Shown here piece after piece: positions 8,381 through 17,149 of a stretch of DNA of 64,000 bases; within the stretch, counting starts at the first letter, position 1; each line of letters starts with the position of its first letter. The stretch spans positions 1 through 64,000 of the forward strand of contig DASXQT010000010.1 in NCBI GenBank assembly GCA_036507005.1, read 5' to 3'. Source of the DNA: WS-2 sp036507005. GTDB lineage: Bacteria > Eisenbacteria > RBG-16-71-46. The notes under the pieces are model-generated. The model saw only the letters and a program-made list of their open reading frames with translations. It was not told where the DNA came from and did no database searches. The position numbers and the translations under genes were made by a program.

Positions 8381-9703
8381 TCAGTCCGCCTTCGCCGCCG
8401 GCTCCTCCACCACCCAGCGCACCGCGCGCGAGCACGGGCAGGTGCCGCCGACGCGCTTCAGGCGCGGCATCTTCATGATCGCGTCCTTCACCGTCATCTC
8501 GCCCGCCACCACCTTGCGCAGGGTCTCCACGTACATGCGCATGTCGCGAGTGGTGAGGTAGGCCTCGGGCAGGTGCTTCGCGAGGTGGCGGACGTACTCG
8601 TCGAGGTCGCGGAGCTCCTCGCCCTCGACGCCCACCATGGTCCAGGCCGGCTCGCCCTTGCGGCGGAAGAAGCGGCGGTCGGGCACGTGGACCAGGTCCG
8701 CCCACGCCACGCCGTCGTGGCGGCCGCGGTCGCGCTCGAGCTCGTCCAGGACCTGCTCGACCTTCTCGGGGCCGTAGGCGGGGAAGCGCGCGCGCAGGTA
8801 GCGCGCGTTCAGGTCGCGCACCATGCGGCGGATCTCCTCGATGTAGAGATCCTGGGCCTCGCGGTTCTTCATGTCCTTGAAGCCGAACTTCACGTTGGTA
8901 TCGCCGCCGCGCTCGTCGCCGAACATCTCGAGCCCGCGCGGCAGCCACTTGTTGATCGACTTCTGGATCACCTGCATCGTGACCAGGGGATCGCCCTTCG
9001 CGGCGCGCTGCGCCCAGCGCCGCAGCGGGATCACGCCCGCCGCGAGGTGGAACGCCTCCTCGCGCAGCATGGGCGGCATCGAGTCGGCCATCGGCTTGTA
9101 GGCGCACACCTTCTGCATGGTGAGCTGGTACTTGCCGACGCGGTCGATGATGGCGGCGAAGCAAATGTTGTCGATGAACGAGTCGTACTCGAGGTTGAAC
9201 GCGTCGAGCACGTGCGAGCCGGTCTGCATGGAGAGAATCTCCTCGACCATCTCCTCGCCCTTCACGCCGCCCGAGACGTGGGTCCAGTCCTGCGACAGGA
9301 GCAGGTGGAACATCTGGTAGCCGTGGCGCAGCTCCTCGGCCATCACCCGCAGCACCCAGAAGCGGTCCTCGTCGTCGGCGGCGCGGTGCAGCGTGCCGGC
9401 GTGCTGCTGGATCGAGCCGAACTCGGTCGAGGCCTGCGCGCGGATGATGGCGAGCAGGTGCTTGGCCTGCTCCTCGGTCAGCTCGTCGGGCCGGAGCCGC
9501 TTCTTCTCGCCCTTGTGGTCGCCGATCTGCACCAGGCTCGCGGTGCCGAGCTCGAGCTTGGCGCACAGGCAGAACGGCTCGTCCTTGGGGAAGTAGCGGT
9601 CCCATTCGGAGAGCAGCGAGTCGTAGTCGGGCATCCAATGGCGGCGCCAGTGCTCGACCGCGTCGTGGTACTTCCTCTCCAGCGTGACCTGCCCGACCTT
9701 CAT
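8381..9703 (-). CDS. Phenylacetic acid catabolic (PaaA/BoxB-like) diiron oxygenase
   Basis: A 440-residue protein of the PaaA/PaaC/BoxB ferritin-like family. Carboxylate-bridged diiron ligands are visible as STEFGSIQQ, VMAEELRHGYQMF (an ExxH pair), an acidic EYDSF segment and MLREEAFHLAAG (second ExxH). Known relatives epoxidise phenylacetyl-CoA or benzoyl-CoA with O2 and an external reductase. Layout and length (BoxB is about 475 residues) favour a BoxB-like enzyme. No reductase (PaaE/BoxA), ring hydrolase (PaaZ/BoxC) or CoA ligase gene is adjacent, so the substrate is open. The start at ATG 9703 has a good GAGGAGCGGG site overlapping the end of the upstream GNAT gene, so the two are probably co-transcribed. 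Confidence 0.78.
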   Translation of the reverse strand: MKVGQVTLERKYHDAVEHWRRHWMPDYDSLLSEWDRYFPKDEPFCLCAKLELGTASLVQIGDHKGEKKRLRPDELTEEQAKHLLAIIRAQASTEFGSIQQHAGTLHRAADDEDRFWVLRVMAEELRHGYQMFHLLLSQDWTHVSGGVKGEEMVEEILSMQTGSHVLDAFNLEYDSFIDNICFAAIIDRVGKYQLTMQKVCAYKPMADSMPPMLREEAFHLAAGVIPLRRWAQRAAKGDPLVTMQVIQKSINKWLPRGLEMFGDERGGDTNVKFGFKDMKNREAQDLYIEEIRRMVRDLNARYLRARFPAYGPEKVEQVLDELERDRGRHDGVAWADLVHVPDRRFFRRKGEPAWTMVGVEGEELRDLDEYVRHLAKHLPEAYLTTRDMRMYVETLRKVVAGEMTVKDAIMKMPRLKRVGGTCPCSRAVRWVVEEPAAKAD

Positions 9704-9711
9704 CCCGCTCC

Positions 9712-10173
9712 TCAGCTTCCCGGCGCGATGCGCATCTCGAGCGCCTCGAGCGTGGAGGGCGCAAAGCCCAGCGCCTTCAGGAACCCGGCGATCGCGGGAT
9801 CGCGGCGATCCACCAGGGTCCGCACCGCGACGGCGCCCGAGGCCTGGAAGTGCCGGCAGATGGCCTCGAACATAAGCTTTCCGAAGTCCCGGCCGCGATA
9901 GTCGGGGTCGATCCCGAATCGCTCGATCCATCCGCTCGGCTCCTCGAGCCCGAACTCGCCCGCCCGCAGGTCGCCGAGCAGGAAACCTACCACCCGGCCA
10001 CCGACTTCGGCGACCTGGGAAGCGCCGGGGTCGCGGCGGAGGTAGTAGCCCACCCGCCGCTCCCAGACCTCCGGGCGGTAGACCCCGGTGATCCTCTCGT
10101 CGATCTTCACGATGCCGCCGATGTCCAGCTCGTCCAGCGGCCGGATGCGGGCAGGGGCTTCAACCTGGGGCAT
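9712..10173 (-). CDS. GNAT-family N-acetyltransferase
   Basis: A 153-residue acetyltransferase of the GNAT fold. The acetyl-CoA pyrophosphate loop is visible in FGIDPDYRGRDFGKLM, preceded by a beta-strand pair (VAEVGGRVVGFLLGDLRAGE) and followed by the ALGF signature near the C terminus. The acceptor could be a small molecule or a protein N terminus. The stop lies 8 bases before the diiron oxygenase start, so the two form a likely two-gene operon. Confidence 0.85.
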   Translation of the reverse strand: MPQVEAPARIRPLDELDIGGIVKIDERITGVYRPEVWERRVGYYLRRDPGASQVAEVGGRVVGFLLGDLRAGEFGLEEPSGWIERFGIDPDYRGRDFGKLMFEAICRHFQASGAVAVRTLVDRRDPAIAGFLKALGFAPSTLEALEMRIAPGS

Positions 10174-10542
10174 GGAACCGACCTCGGGCCAGGGCGAACG
10201 CAGGGGCGTCGCCAGCGTAGCAGGTTCCCGGCGCCGACGGCAGGCGAAGTGCGCCGAAGGTCCCCGCCGGCAGAGCGGATCACCGCCCGGGACCGTCGCG
10301 CTCGAGGTTGCCGGCGCTAAACCCGGTCCGAGGCGCCACAGGCCCCCGTTCAAGGCCACTTTCGGCTTGAATCGGGGCGCGTGATCTGACATATTCCTGT
10401 GGTCGATTCCCAGGCGGGATCCCCCCCGTCTCTCCGCGAATCAGTGGTCGCCAGCCTCCGCGAAGGCGCGGCCGCTCCGCAGAGAGATGCCTGCCCGACG
10501 CATCTCAGGCCACGTCACCCAGAATGGATCGGGAGGTACCTC
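10174..10542. other. Divergent intergenic region with a long leader for the 10543 gene
   Basis: About 370 bases lie between a minus-strand GNAT gene and a plus-strand secreted-protein gene. One promoter-like pair is annotated separately; about 140 bases of leader follow it. I see no recognisable riboswitch. Confidence 0.4.
10367..10396 (+). promoter_or_regulatory. Putative sigma-70-type promoter for the 10543 gene
   Basis: TTGAAT (10367-10372) and CATATT (10390-10395) are separated by 17 bases, in a local low-GC patch. The first transcribed base would be about 140 bases before the start codon. Seen in sequence only. Confidence 0.4.
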
Positions 10543-11469
10543 ATGGTGCGAAATCGGATACTCGGCAACGTTCTCGCCTGTGCACTGCTCACCACGATCG
10601 CAGGCGTTGCTTTCGCGCAGGGCCAGTACGACGCTCCGTCGCTCACGCTCGTCGACCGCGGGTATTACCGACTCACCTTCAGCGTGACCGCGGGCCCGAG
10701 CGGCGCCCCCAACGGCTACGCGATCCAGTGGATGAAGAGGGCCAACTACGAGCTCTACGGCGGCTGGCCTGCGGACGGCAGCAACGTCGTGTACTGCGAC
10801 TTCGTCGGCGCGCCCACGCTCAACCTCTGGGCCGGATCCCCGCTCCTCGGTCCCAACGAGACCGCCTCCTTCCAGGCCGGCGACCTCTTCGATGAGACCA
10901 ACATCGAGGGGTACTCGAACGACACCTACCTGAGCTTCACCGACGAGCTCGCGCACCACACCGACTACGTTTTCCGCGCGTACGCGCGGGGCGACGCGAA
11001 CAACGATGCGAGCGCCTTCTCGTCCACGGTCTTCGCGAGCACCCTGCTCGCCGAGTGCACCCAGGGCTTCTGGAAGAACCATCCGGAGCTCTGGCCGCCG
11101 GGCTGCACGCCCATGCTCCTCGGCACGGTGTCCTACACCCAGGCCGAGCTGCTCAAGATCTACAGCACGCCGGCGAACGGCAACGGCCTGATCTCGCTCG
11201 CGCATCAGCTCATCACGGCCAAGCTCAATCTCTGCAACGGCTCCACGTATCCTGCGGAGGTCCAGCAGGCGGTCAACGACGCCGACGCGCTGATCGACGG
11301 CCAGGTGGTGCCGACGGTGGGCAGCGGCTTCCTGGCTCCGAGCCAGACCAGCGATCTCACCGAGACGCTGGACGACTACAACAACGGTCTCCTCGGCGGC
11401 GTGGCGAACTGCCCGACCTCGGTGAAGAACAACACCACCTGGGGCCGGCTGAAGGCGCTCTACCGCTAA
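10543..11469 (+). CDS. Secreted protein with CTQGFWKNH motif and C-terminal WGxLKxLYR tail
   Basis: A 308-residue exported protein. ATG 10543 has a strong site (GGGAGG, 6-base spacing) and gives a signal peptide ending VAFAQG. The middle is a beta-rich domain; the second half carries ECTQGFWKNHPELWPP, a Cys/aromatic motif known from many secreted bacterial proteins of unknown function, then a helical stretch of about 90 residues. The last ten residues, TWGRLKALYR, closely match the end of the next gene's product (SWGTLKLIYR) although the two proteins are otherwise unrelated. I suspect a sorting or anchoring signal. A strong terminator follows. Function unknown. Confidence 0.75.
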   Translation: MVRNRILGNVLACALLTTIAGVAFAQGQYDAPSLTLVDRGYYRLTFSVTAGPSGAPNGYAIQWMKRANYELYGGWPADGSNVVYCDFVGAPTLNLWAGSPLLGPNETASFQAGDLFDETNIEGYSNDTYLSFTDELAHHTDYVFRAYARGDANNDASAFSSTVFASTLLAECTQGFWKNHPELWPPGCTPMLLGTVSYTQAELLKIYSTPANGNGLISLAHQLITAKLNLCNGSTYPAEVQQAVNDADALIDGQVVPTVGSGFLAPSQTSDLTETLDDYNNGLLGGVANCPTSVKNNTTWGRLKALYR

Positions 11470-11846
11470 GATCGGCTTTCGACGGCAACGGGCGGGGTCT
11501 CCTTGACCCCGCCCGTTTTGCTGGGTGCGCCCGCGACACCTGAACGCGACGATCGCGACCCGGGCTGCCTCCGGAAGCGGGGCCCTTCGGCGCGGCGCCC
11601 CCGGTCCCGACTGCGCGGATCGCGTGTCGGCCTGCGGATTGGGCTTGAGCGTGGAATCCGCCTCCTGTAGACTTCTGGACCTGCGGCGACCTGCCCTCAC
11701 CCCCTCAGGGCGATCTTCCCGGGCGCGGAGCCCGGATGACGTTGCGCCGGAAGATGGTCGGACCCAGCTTGCGAAGTCGACATCGGTGCCTGCCCTGCGC
11801 GTCCACACCCCCACGGACGACCCGGGCGCAGTGAGGAGCCCTCGCT
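11470..11846. other. Intergenic region between two secreted-protein genes
   Basis: 377 bases. Apart from the terminator at 11488-11520, a weak promoter-like pair (TTGAGC at about 11643, TAGACT 17 bases later) precedes the 11847 gene. No other gene was seen. Confidence 0.35.
11488..11520 (+). terminator. Rho-independent terminator after the 10543 gene
   Basis: A perfect 11-base stem (acgggcggggt at 11488-11498 with accccgcccgt at 11506-11516), a 7-base loop and then TTTTG. It lies 18 bases after the stop codon. Confidence 0.9.
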
Positions 11847-12455
11847 ATGCGCCTGACTACCCGCCTCGCCGTTGTGTCCCTTCTCCTGCTCGTCGCCGCG
11901 CCAGTTGCACGCGCCACTCCGCCGAATCCGTCCCACGGCAGCGCCAACGTGGACGGGCTCTACGGGGAGTGGGACCTGGTCAACGACTTCTTCTCGCTCA
12001 TGTACCGCGCCGGAAACCCGACCAAGCCGGTCGAGTCCAAGGCGTACCTGCGGTACGACTGCACCACGCAGACCATGTACGTGCTGGTCCTGATGGAGCC
12101 CGGCCACATCGGCTACATCGACCCGCTCCTGCAGACCGCGTGGGTCGCCATCAACACGCAGAACAACAAGGTCGTGACCGAGAACTCGGGCGACGACGGG
12201 ATCCCTCCCGACTTCCAGTGGGTGGGCCAGGGCTTCGACAGCGATCCGCAGCACGTGCAAGGCTACGAGGCCTCGTTCCCGATCGCTCCCGGGAGCTACA
12301 ACATCATCTTCCACATCGACGTCATCGATGCGAGCGGCGCGCAGACGTCGGCCTCGCCTGGCTTCCCGGGCACCGGCCCGGCGGTGATCATCGACTGCAG
12401 CCCGACTCCCACGGAGCACCGGAGCTGGGGAACCCTGAAGCTGATCTATCGCTGA
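11847..12455 (+). CDS. Secreted protein of unknown function with C-terminal WGxLKxIYR tail
   Basis: A 202-residue protein with a clear signal peptide (MRLTTRLAVVSLLLLVAAPV, cut near ARAT). The mature part opens GSANVDGLYGEWD and contains SKAYLRYDCTTQTMYVLVL, a pattern typical of secreted CBM9/DOMON-like beta-sandwich domains. I can assign no substrate. The C terminus, HRSWGTLKLIYR, repeats the tail of the upstream protein's TWGRLKALYR. The two genes are adjacent and separately terminated, so the shared tail is more likely a shared destination than a recent duplication. Confidence 0.7.
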   Translation: MRLTTRLAVVSLLLLVAAPVARATPPNPSHGSANVDGLYGEWDLVNDFFSLMYRAGNPTKPVESKAYLRYDCTTQTMYVLVLMEPGHIGYIDPLLQTAWVAINTQNNKVVTENSGDDGIPPDFQWVGQGFDSDPQHVQGYEASFPIAPGSYNIIFHIDVIDASGAQTSASPGFPGTGPAVIIDCSPTPTEHRSWGTLKLIYR

Positions 12456-12467
12456 GCGCGACCTCAC

Positions 12468-12510
12468 ACACGGCGACCACCCTCCGTCCCGGCGGGTGGT
12501 CGTCGTGTTT
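12468..12510 (+). terminator. Rho-independent terminator after the 11847 gene
   Basis: A 14-base stem with one wobble pair (12468-12481 with 12495-12508), a loop of 13 bases, and three T residues at its end. It sits between convergent genes and may also serve the minus-strand hydrolase. Confidence 0.8.
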
Positions 12511-12575
12511 CGGGTCGGCCGCCGGAGAGGTGCGCTGTGCGGCGCCCGCGCGGGAAGCCCGCGGTGCCGCGCGGA

Positions 12576-13985
12576 TCAGGCCGGCTCGGCCAGGCCCGCG
12601 CCGTCGCCGCTGCGCTCGGCGGGGGCCGAGCGCTCCACCACCTCGATGCGGTCGGAGTCCGGCGACTTCCACCACCAGCGCCAGCGCGCCGGGATCGCGC
12701 CCGCGGCGGCGTGATTCCACTGCAGCTGCGGCACGTCGCCCGCAAGGGCATCGCCGAAGTCCGCATCCACCGCCTCGGCCGCCCCCCACGCCCCGTCCAT
12801 CGTGGCCGCCACGTCCGGCCGGCGCGCCGCGGCCAGATGGCGCTCGAGGTTGCGTGAGAGCCAGCCCACCATCCGGGGCCTGAGATCGGCGAGCACGTTG
12901 AAGCAGTCGTGCGCGCCGCGGGGGTAGAACACCAGCTCGCGCTCGCAGCGCGCGCCCTCGAAGATGCGCCACGCCTCGCTGCCCGGCGTGATGAGGTCGT
13001 GGCCGCCGCCCGCCAGCATCAGCGGACAGCGCAGGTCGTCGAGCACGCCCGCCAGCGTGATCTTTTCGATGGACGCGCCCATCTCGGCCTCGGTGATCTC
13101 GTAGAGCGAGGCCAGCTCGCGGCGCATGCTGGCGAGGGTGACGTTCCAGTAGATGTCGGCGGAGAAGGGCGGGCTCACGGCCGCCACCGCCTTGATCCGG
13201 TGCTCGTGGGCCGCCATCCGGATCGCGAGGTAGCCGCCGAGGCTCATGCCCATGAAGGCGACCGCCCCCGGATCGAGCTCGGGGCGGGTCTCGATCTGGT
13301 TCAGGATCGCGACCCCCACCGGGCGCGGCTCCGCCACCATGGACATGCGGTGGAACGTCTGGCCCAGTCCCGGCCCGTCGAAGGTGATGGTGGCGATGCC
13401 GCGCTCGAGCATGGCCTCGGACCACCAGTGCATCTCCTCCTTCACCGCGTTGGTGCCGTTGAACAGCACCGCGACCGGCGCCGGCCGCCGGCCGGGAGGA
13501 ACCCGCAGCATGCCCTTCATCGGGCGGCGCCGGAACTCGACCTCGAACGGCACCGCCGGGGGCTGGAACAGCGGCGCCGCGAGCCGGTAGGCGCGCACGC
13601 ACTCCTCGTGGAGCACGCGCTTGCGCTCGATGTCGAGGAAGATGACGTACTGGGCGAAGTTGTAGGCCGCGGAGGCGGCGAGGAACCGGCGTCCGGCGTC
13701 CTCGCGGCGCCCGAGCGCGAGCGCGTCCCGCCCGGCCTGCTCGTGCGCGCGCCCCAAGCTCTCCCATTCGTCCGCCCACGACGTGAGCCCCGAGATCCGG
13801 CCCAGGATCCTCTCGAGGTCCGCGGGCGAGACCCCCGCGTTCGTGAACTGGAGCTTCGCCCAGGCCGGCATCTGCTGGGCGAACCCCATCTTGAGGCTGA
13901 TGCTCACGAAGCCGGGCCGCAGGAGCTGGCCGCGCAGCAGGTGCGGAGCCAGGAACTCGAGCCGGCCGCCTTTGACCTTCATCAT
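12576..13985 (-). CDS. Alpha/beta hydrolase of the FrsA-like esterase group
   Basis: A 469-residue cytoplasmic protein with an N-terminal helical cap of about 150 residues and then an alpha/beta hydrolase core. The nucleophile is Ser248 in GMS248LGGYLA, the acid is in GGGHDLITPGSE and the His in YPRGAHDCFN. The oxyanion-side motif is LFNGTNAVKEEM. This arrangement resembles the FrsA-like/DUF1100 esterases and dihydropseudooxynicotine-type C-C hydrolases. About 90 residues after the catalytic His form a Trp-rich tail I do not recognise. Two ATG codons in a row (13985, 13982) are possible starts. The substrate is unknown. Confidence 0.78.
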   Translation of the reverse strand: MMKVKGGRLEFLAPHLLRGQLLRPGFVSISLKMGFAQQMPAWAKLQFTNAGVSPADLERILGRISGLTSWADEWESLGRAHEQAGRDALALGRREDAGRRFLAASAAYNFAQYVIFLDIERKRVLHEECVRAYRLAAPLFQPPAVPFEVEFRRRPMKGMLRVPPGRRPAPVAVLFNGTNAVKEEMHWWSEAMLERGIATITFDGPGLGQTFHRMSMVAEPRPVGVAILNQIETRPELDPGAVAFMGMSLGGYLAIRMAAHEHRIKAVAAVSPPFSADIYWNVTLASMRRELASLYEITEAEMGASIEKITLAGVLDDLRCPLMLAGGGHDLITPGSEAWRIFEGARCERELVFYPRGAHDCFNVLADLRPRMVGWLSRNLERHLAAARRPDVAATMDGAWGAAEAVDADFGDALAGDVPQLQWNHAAAGAIPARWRWWWKSPDSDRIEVVERSAPAERSGDGAGLAEPA

Positions 13986-14319
13986 GCGATCCCCGTCGGG
14001 CGCCAAGTGCGGCAGCCGCGCTCGGAAGAAGACGAGCCCCGGCGCGCGCCTGCAGACCAGAGTTGCGCCTCCACGCCCCTCGTCCCTTTGGAGTGCACTT
14101 CGCATGCCAAGGTTTCGAACGGATTTTGCCGCGCTCCTCTCCGCTTGGATCCGCCGGCCGCCCGTGCGGCCGTGCGGAAATGCAGGTCGCAACGCTTCCC
14201 TGCAGTGAACGGCCCGGGGCGGTGGCCGGCCGCGGGCGTGCGGCCGAGAGCCGCCATGGGGGAACCCACCCCGTTGCGCGGGTCCGCGGCCGCAGGCAGG
14301 CGCCGGCTCGGCGCGCGGC
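13986..14319. other. Intergenic region, nothing recognised
   Basis: About 330 bases between two minus-strand genes. The gene at 12576 must be transcribed from here or from the pab operon. I see no terminator or RNA. Confidence 0.3.
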
Positions 14320-15216
14320 TCAGCCGCCGTGCCGCACCATCCGGCGGTACGCGTCGCGCAGCCTGAGCCCGATCTCCCGGCCGCGGACCGCGCGGTCCTC
14401 CACGGCCGCGACCGGGACCACCTCCTGCACCGAGTTGGTGAGGAACATCTCGTCGGCCTGCTCGAGATCGGCACGCGGGATTGCCGCCTCGCGCGCCGCG
14501 AGGCCGAGAGAGCCGCAGGCCGAAAGCACCCAGGCGCGCACGATGCCGGGCAGGATCCCGCGCGCGAGCGGAGGCGTGCGGACCTCGCCGCCCGCCACCA
14601 CGAACAGGTTGCTCACGGCGCCCTCCAGCACCTCCCCGTCCGCGCCCACGAGCAGCGCCTCGTCCGCGCCCATCGCCCGTGCCTCCTCGCGCGCGAGCGA
14701 GTACGCGAGCCGGCTCGTGGTCTTGTGGCGGCCGAGCGGGCCGGGGTGGAACGGGCGCTTCGAGAAGACCACGCGCGCCCCGTCGCCCCGGGCGCCCTTC
14801 CAGAGGCGCGCCCCTTCCGGCTCCACCTCGATCCAGGCACCGCAGCGCGTGGGGCGTCCGCCCGGCACGCCGCGGGTCACGGTGATGCGCGTGACCGCGT
14901 CCGCGAGCCCCTCGGCCTCGAGCAGCGCGGCGAGCGCGTCGCGCAGCCGCCCGGGCGCGGGCGGAACGGGAAAGCCCAGCTCCGCGGCCGAGACCACCAG
15001 GCGCTCCATGTGGCGCTCCCAGTGGAGCGGCTGGCCTCCGTAGACGCGCAGGGTCTCGAACAGGCCCTCGCCGTCGCGCGCCCCGCGGTCGAAGAGCGAG
15101 AGCGCAGCATCGTCGCCGCGGCAGATGCGCCCGTCGATCCACAGCGCGCGGGCGTGCCCCCGCGGGGGCGCCGGCTCCGGGAGCGCCGCCCCGCCGCGCC
15201 CGCTCAGCTCCGCCAT
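14320..15216 (-). CDS. pabC: Class IV aminotransferase, probable 4-amino-4-deoxychorismate lyase (PabC)
   Basis: A 298-residue fold-type IV PLP enzyme. Lys165 in GRHK165TTSRLAY should bind PLP; LWIDGRIC at the N terminus, SLFDRGARDGEGLFETLRVY, EALLVGADGEVLEGAVSNLF and FLTNSVQEVVPV are family signatures. Branched-chain and D-amino-acid transaminases share these, so position matters: it directly follows pabB on the same strand, which makes the pyruvate-releasing lyase of p-aminobenzoate (folate) synthesis the best call. I take ATG 15216; ATG 15255 would add 13 residues. Confidence 0.82.
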   Translation of the reverse strand: MAELSGRGGAALPEPAPPRGHARALWIDGRICRGDDAALSLFDRGARDGEGLFETLRVYGGQPLHWERHMERLVVSAAELGFPVPPAPGRLRDALAALLEAEGLADAVTRITVTRGVPGGRPTRCGAWIEVEPEGARLWKGARGDGARVVFSKRPFHPGPLGRHKTTSRLAYSLAREEARAMGADEALLVGADGEVLEGAVSNLFVVAGGEVRTPPLARGILPGIVRAWVLSACGSLGLAAREAAIPRADLEQADEMFLTNSVQEVVPVAAVEDRAVRGREIGLRLRDAYRRMVRHGG

Positions 15217-15340
15217 CCCTGGCTCCGCTTCGCTCCTCGCGACGCGCTCCGCCATCGTGCCTCTCGCGCGTCGCGAGAGCGCGGCGGGGCGGCGCTCCCG
15301 GAGCCGGCGCGAGCGTGGCACGGGTCGCCGCGCCCGGCGC

Positions 15341-16798
15341 TCATCGCGCGTGGACGGCGCCTGGTTCGAGCACCACGGGGCCGAGGAGATCCCCGAGCGC
15401 GAGCCGCACGCCCTCCGCCTTGTGCAGCGTCTCCAGGAATTCGGCCTCGGGGTCCGAGTCGGCGGTGATCGCCCCGCCGGCGGCGAAGTGGAACGCGCCC
15501 GGCGTGACCAGGGCGGTGCGGATCGCGATGTTCCAGTCGGCGTCACCGCGCCAGTCGAGGTAGCCGAGGCTCCCGGTATAGATGTGCCGCCTCACCGGCT
15601 CGAGCGCGTCCAGGATCTCCATCGCCCGGATCTTGGGGGCCCCAGTAATGGATCCGCCCGGGAACGCGGCGTTGAAGAGGTCGATGGCGTCGAGCCCGGG
15701 CCGCAGCGTCCCGATCACGGTCGAGGTGAGGTGGTGGACCTGGGCGAAGGTCTCGAGCTCGCACAGGGACGAGGTCTCGACCGACCCCGTCTCGCACACC
15801 CGGCCGAGGTCGTTGCGGAGCACGTCCACGATCATCACGTTCTCCGCCCGATCCTTCTCGCTCGCCAGCAGCTCGTCCATTCGCGCGCGGTCCTCGGCGG
15901 GGTCCGCGCCGCGCGGGCGCGTGCCCTTGATGGGCCGGGTCGTCACGGTGCGGCCGCGCACGGTGAGGAAGCTCTCCGGGCTCGCGCACGCGATCGCGTG
16001 GTCGCCGGCGTCGAAGCAGCCCGCGAACGGCGCAGGCGAGCGGCGCGCGAGCGCTTCGTGGAGCGCAAAGGCGATCGCGCCGGGCGATTCGGGCGCCACG
16101 CCGGCGCGGCCGCCCGCGCCCGGCCGCGCGGGCGCCACGGTCCAGCGCTGCGACAGGTTGGCCTGGAAGATGTCGCCGCGCCGGATGTGCTCCTTCACGC
16201 CTTCGACCGCGCGCAGGTAGCCGTCGGGGGAGAAGGTCGAGACCGCGTGCGTTGCCACCCCCGGCTCCACGGTCCGCGGGGAGGCGCGCACGGGGCGCGC
16301 GAGCAGGCGCGCGACCTCGTCGAGCCGGGCCTCGGCGCGCGCGCGCCCCGCCTCGCCGTCGAGCGGCAGCCCGCTCGAATACAGCGTGGCGCGACCTGCG
16401 ACGTGGTCGAACGCGCCCACCACGTCGTAGAGCCCGAGCACGAAGTCCGGCAGCCCGAGGTCGTCCCGCGCGACCGAAGGGATGCGCTCGAGCCGGCGCC
16501 CGAAGTCGTAGGACCAGTAGCCCACCATGCCGCCGGTGAAGGGCGGCGCCGCGGCCTTCGCCGCTCCGCGCCGCACCCGGCGCGCGATCCGGCGCCACTC
16601 GGCCGCCGCCTCCTGGTAGCGCTCGCCGCGAAACACCGCGAACGGATCCGCGCCGAAGAACGACCAGCGCCCGCGGGCGTCCTCGATCGCGGAGTGGAGC
16701 AGGAAAGCGTGGGGCAGGCCGGCGAGCGCGCGCAGCGCCTGGAGCGGATCGGCGGTGTCGACCGGGCGCTCGATCGGCGGGTCGGGGGGGATGGGCAT
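15341..16798 (-). CDS. pabB: Aminodeoxychorismate synthase component I (PabB)
   Basis: A 485-residue chorismate-utilising enzyme. It forms 4-amino-4-deoxychorismate with a glutaminase partner (PabA), which is not in the window. The C-terminal catalytic domain carries the decisive motif PIK291GT; PabB enzymes have this lysine nucleophile whereas anthranilate synthase TrpE has PIAGT. Other core motifs are GDIFQANLSQR, KDRAENVMIVDVLRNDLG, FPGGSITGAPKIRAMEI and a C-terminal GGAITADSDPEAE. I start at ATG 16798; ATG 16819 is possible. The pabC gene follows after 124 bases, forming a p-aminobenzoate operon. Confidence 0.92.
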   Translation of the reverse strand: MPIPPDPPIERPVDTADPLQALRALAGLPHAFLLHSAIEDARGRWSFFGADPFAVFRGERYQEAAAEWRRIARRVRRGAAKAAAPPFTGGMVGYWSYDFGRRLERIPSVARDDLGLPDFVLGLYDVVGAFDHVAGRATLYSSGLPLDGEAGRARAEARLDEVARLLARPVRASPRTVEPGVATHAVSTFSPDGYLRAVEGVKEHIRRGDIFQANLSQRWTVAPARPGAGGRAGVAPESPGAIAFALHEALARRSPAPFAGCFDAGDHAIACASPESFLTVRGRTVTTRPIKGTRPRGADPAEDRARMDELLASEKDRAENVMIVDVLRNDLGRVCETGSVETSSLCELETFAQVHHLTSTVIGTLRPGLDAIDLFNAAFPGGSITGAPKIRAMEILDALEPVRRHIYTGSLGYLDWRGDADWNIAIRTALVTPGAFHFAAGGAITADSDPEAEFLETLHKAEGVRLALGDLLGPVVLEPGAVHAR

Positions 16799-17149
16799 GG
16801 GAAAAGGGTAGGAGCGCATCCGGGCAGGGTCAATCGCGAAGGCGCGGGGAGGCGCGAGCCGCAGCCTGGTCCGGGTTTCCCCCGTGGGGCGTTTGAGGGA
16901 TTCGCCTGATTGCCCGGGGCCCGCCCCCTCCTGAATATCGGGTCCCGTGTGGTCAGGCCGCGCCCATCCCGGAGGCGTGACCCTCGCGGCTCACGTCGCC
17001 CGGAGGGTGACTCCTCGGACCCAGGGAGAATCCAAGGCGCGTGGTGTCGACCATGGGTACCCTGGGCGCGGCATCGCGACCCCACCCGCTCCGGGTGGCG
17101 CGCGGTTCACGCCGCCCGACCGGGCTCCCGCTCGGGGCGGGCACGGCGG
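16799..17149. other. Divergent intergenic region
   Basis: About 350 bases between pabB (leftward) and the broken secreted gene (rightward). Reading frames run through it but show no recognisable protein signal. The leader of the broken gene probably starts here. Confidence 0.3.

Noticed and set aside
15341..16798. Anthranilate synthase TrpE instead of PabB
   Set aside because: The active-site motif is PIKGT with Lys, the PabB form, and the neighbour is a PabC-type aminotransferase, not trp genes.
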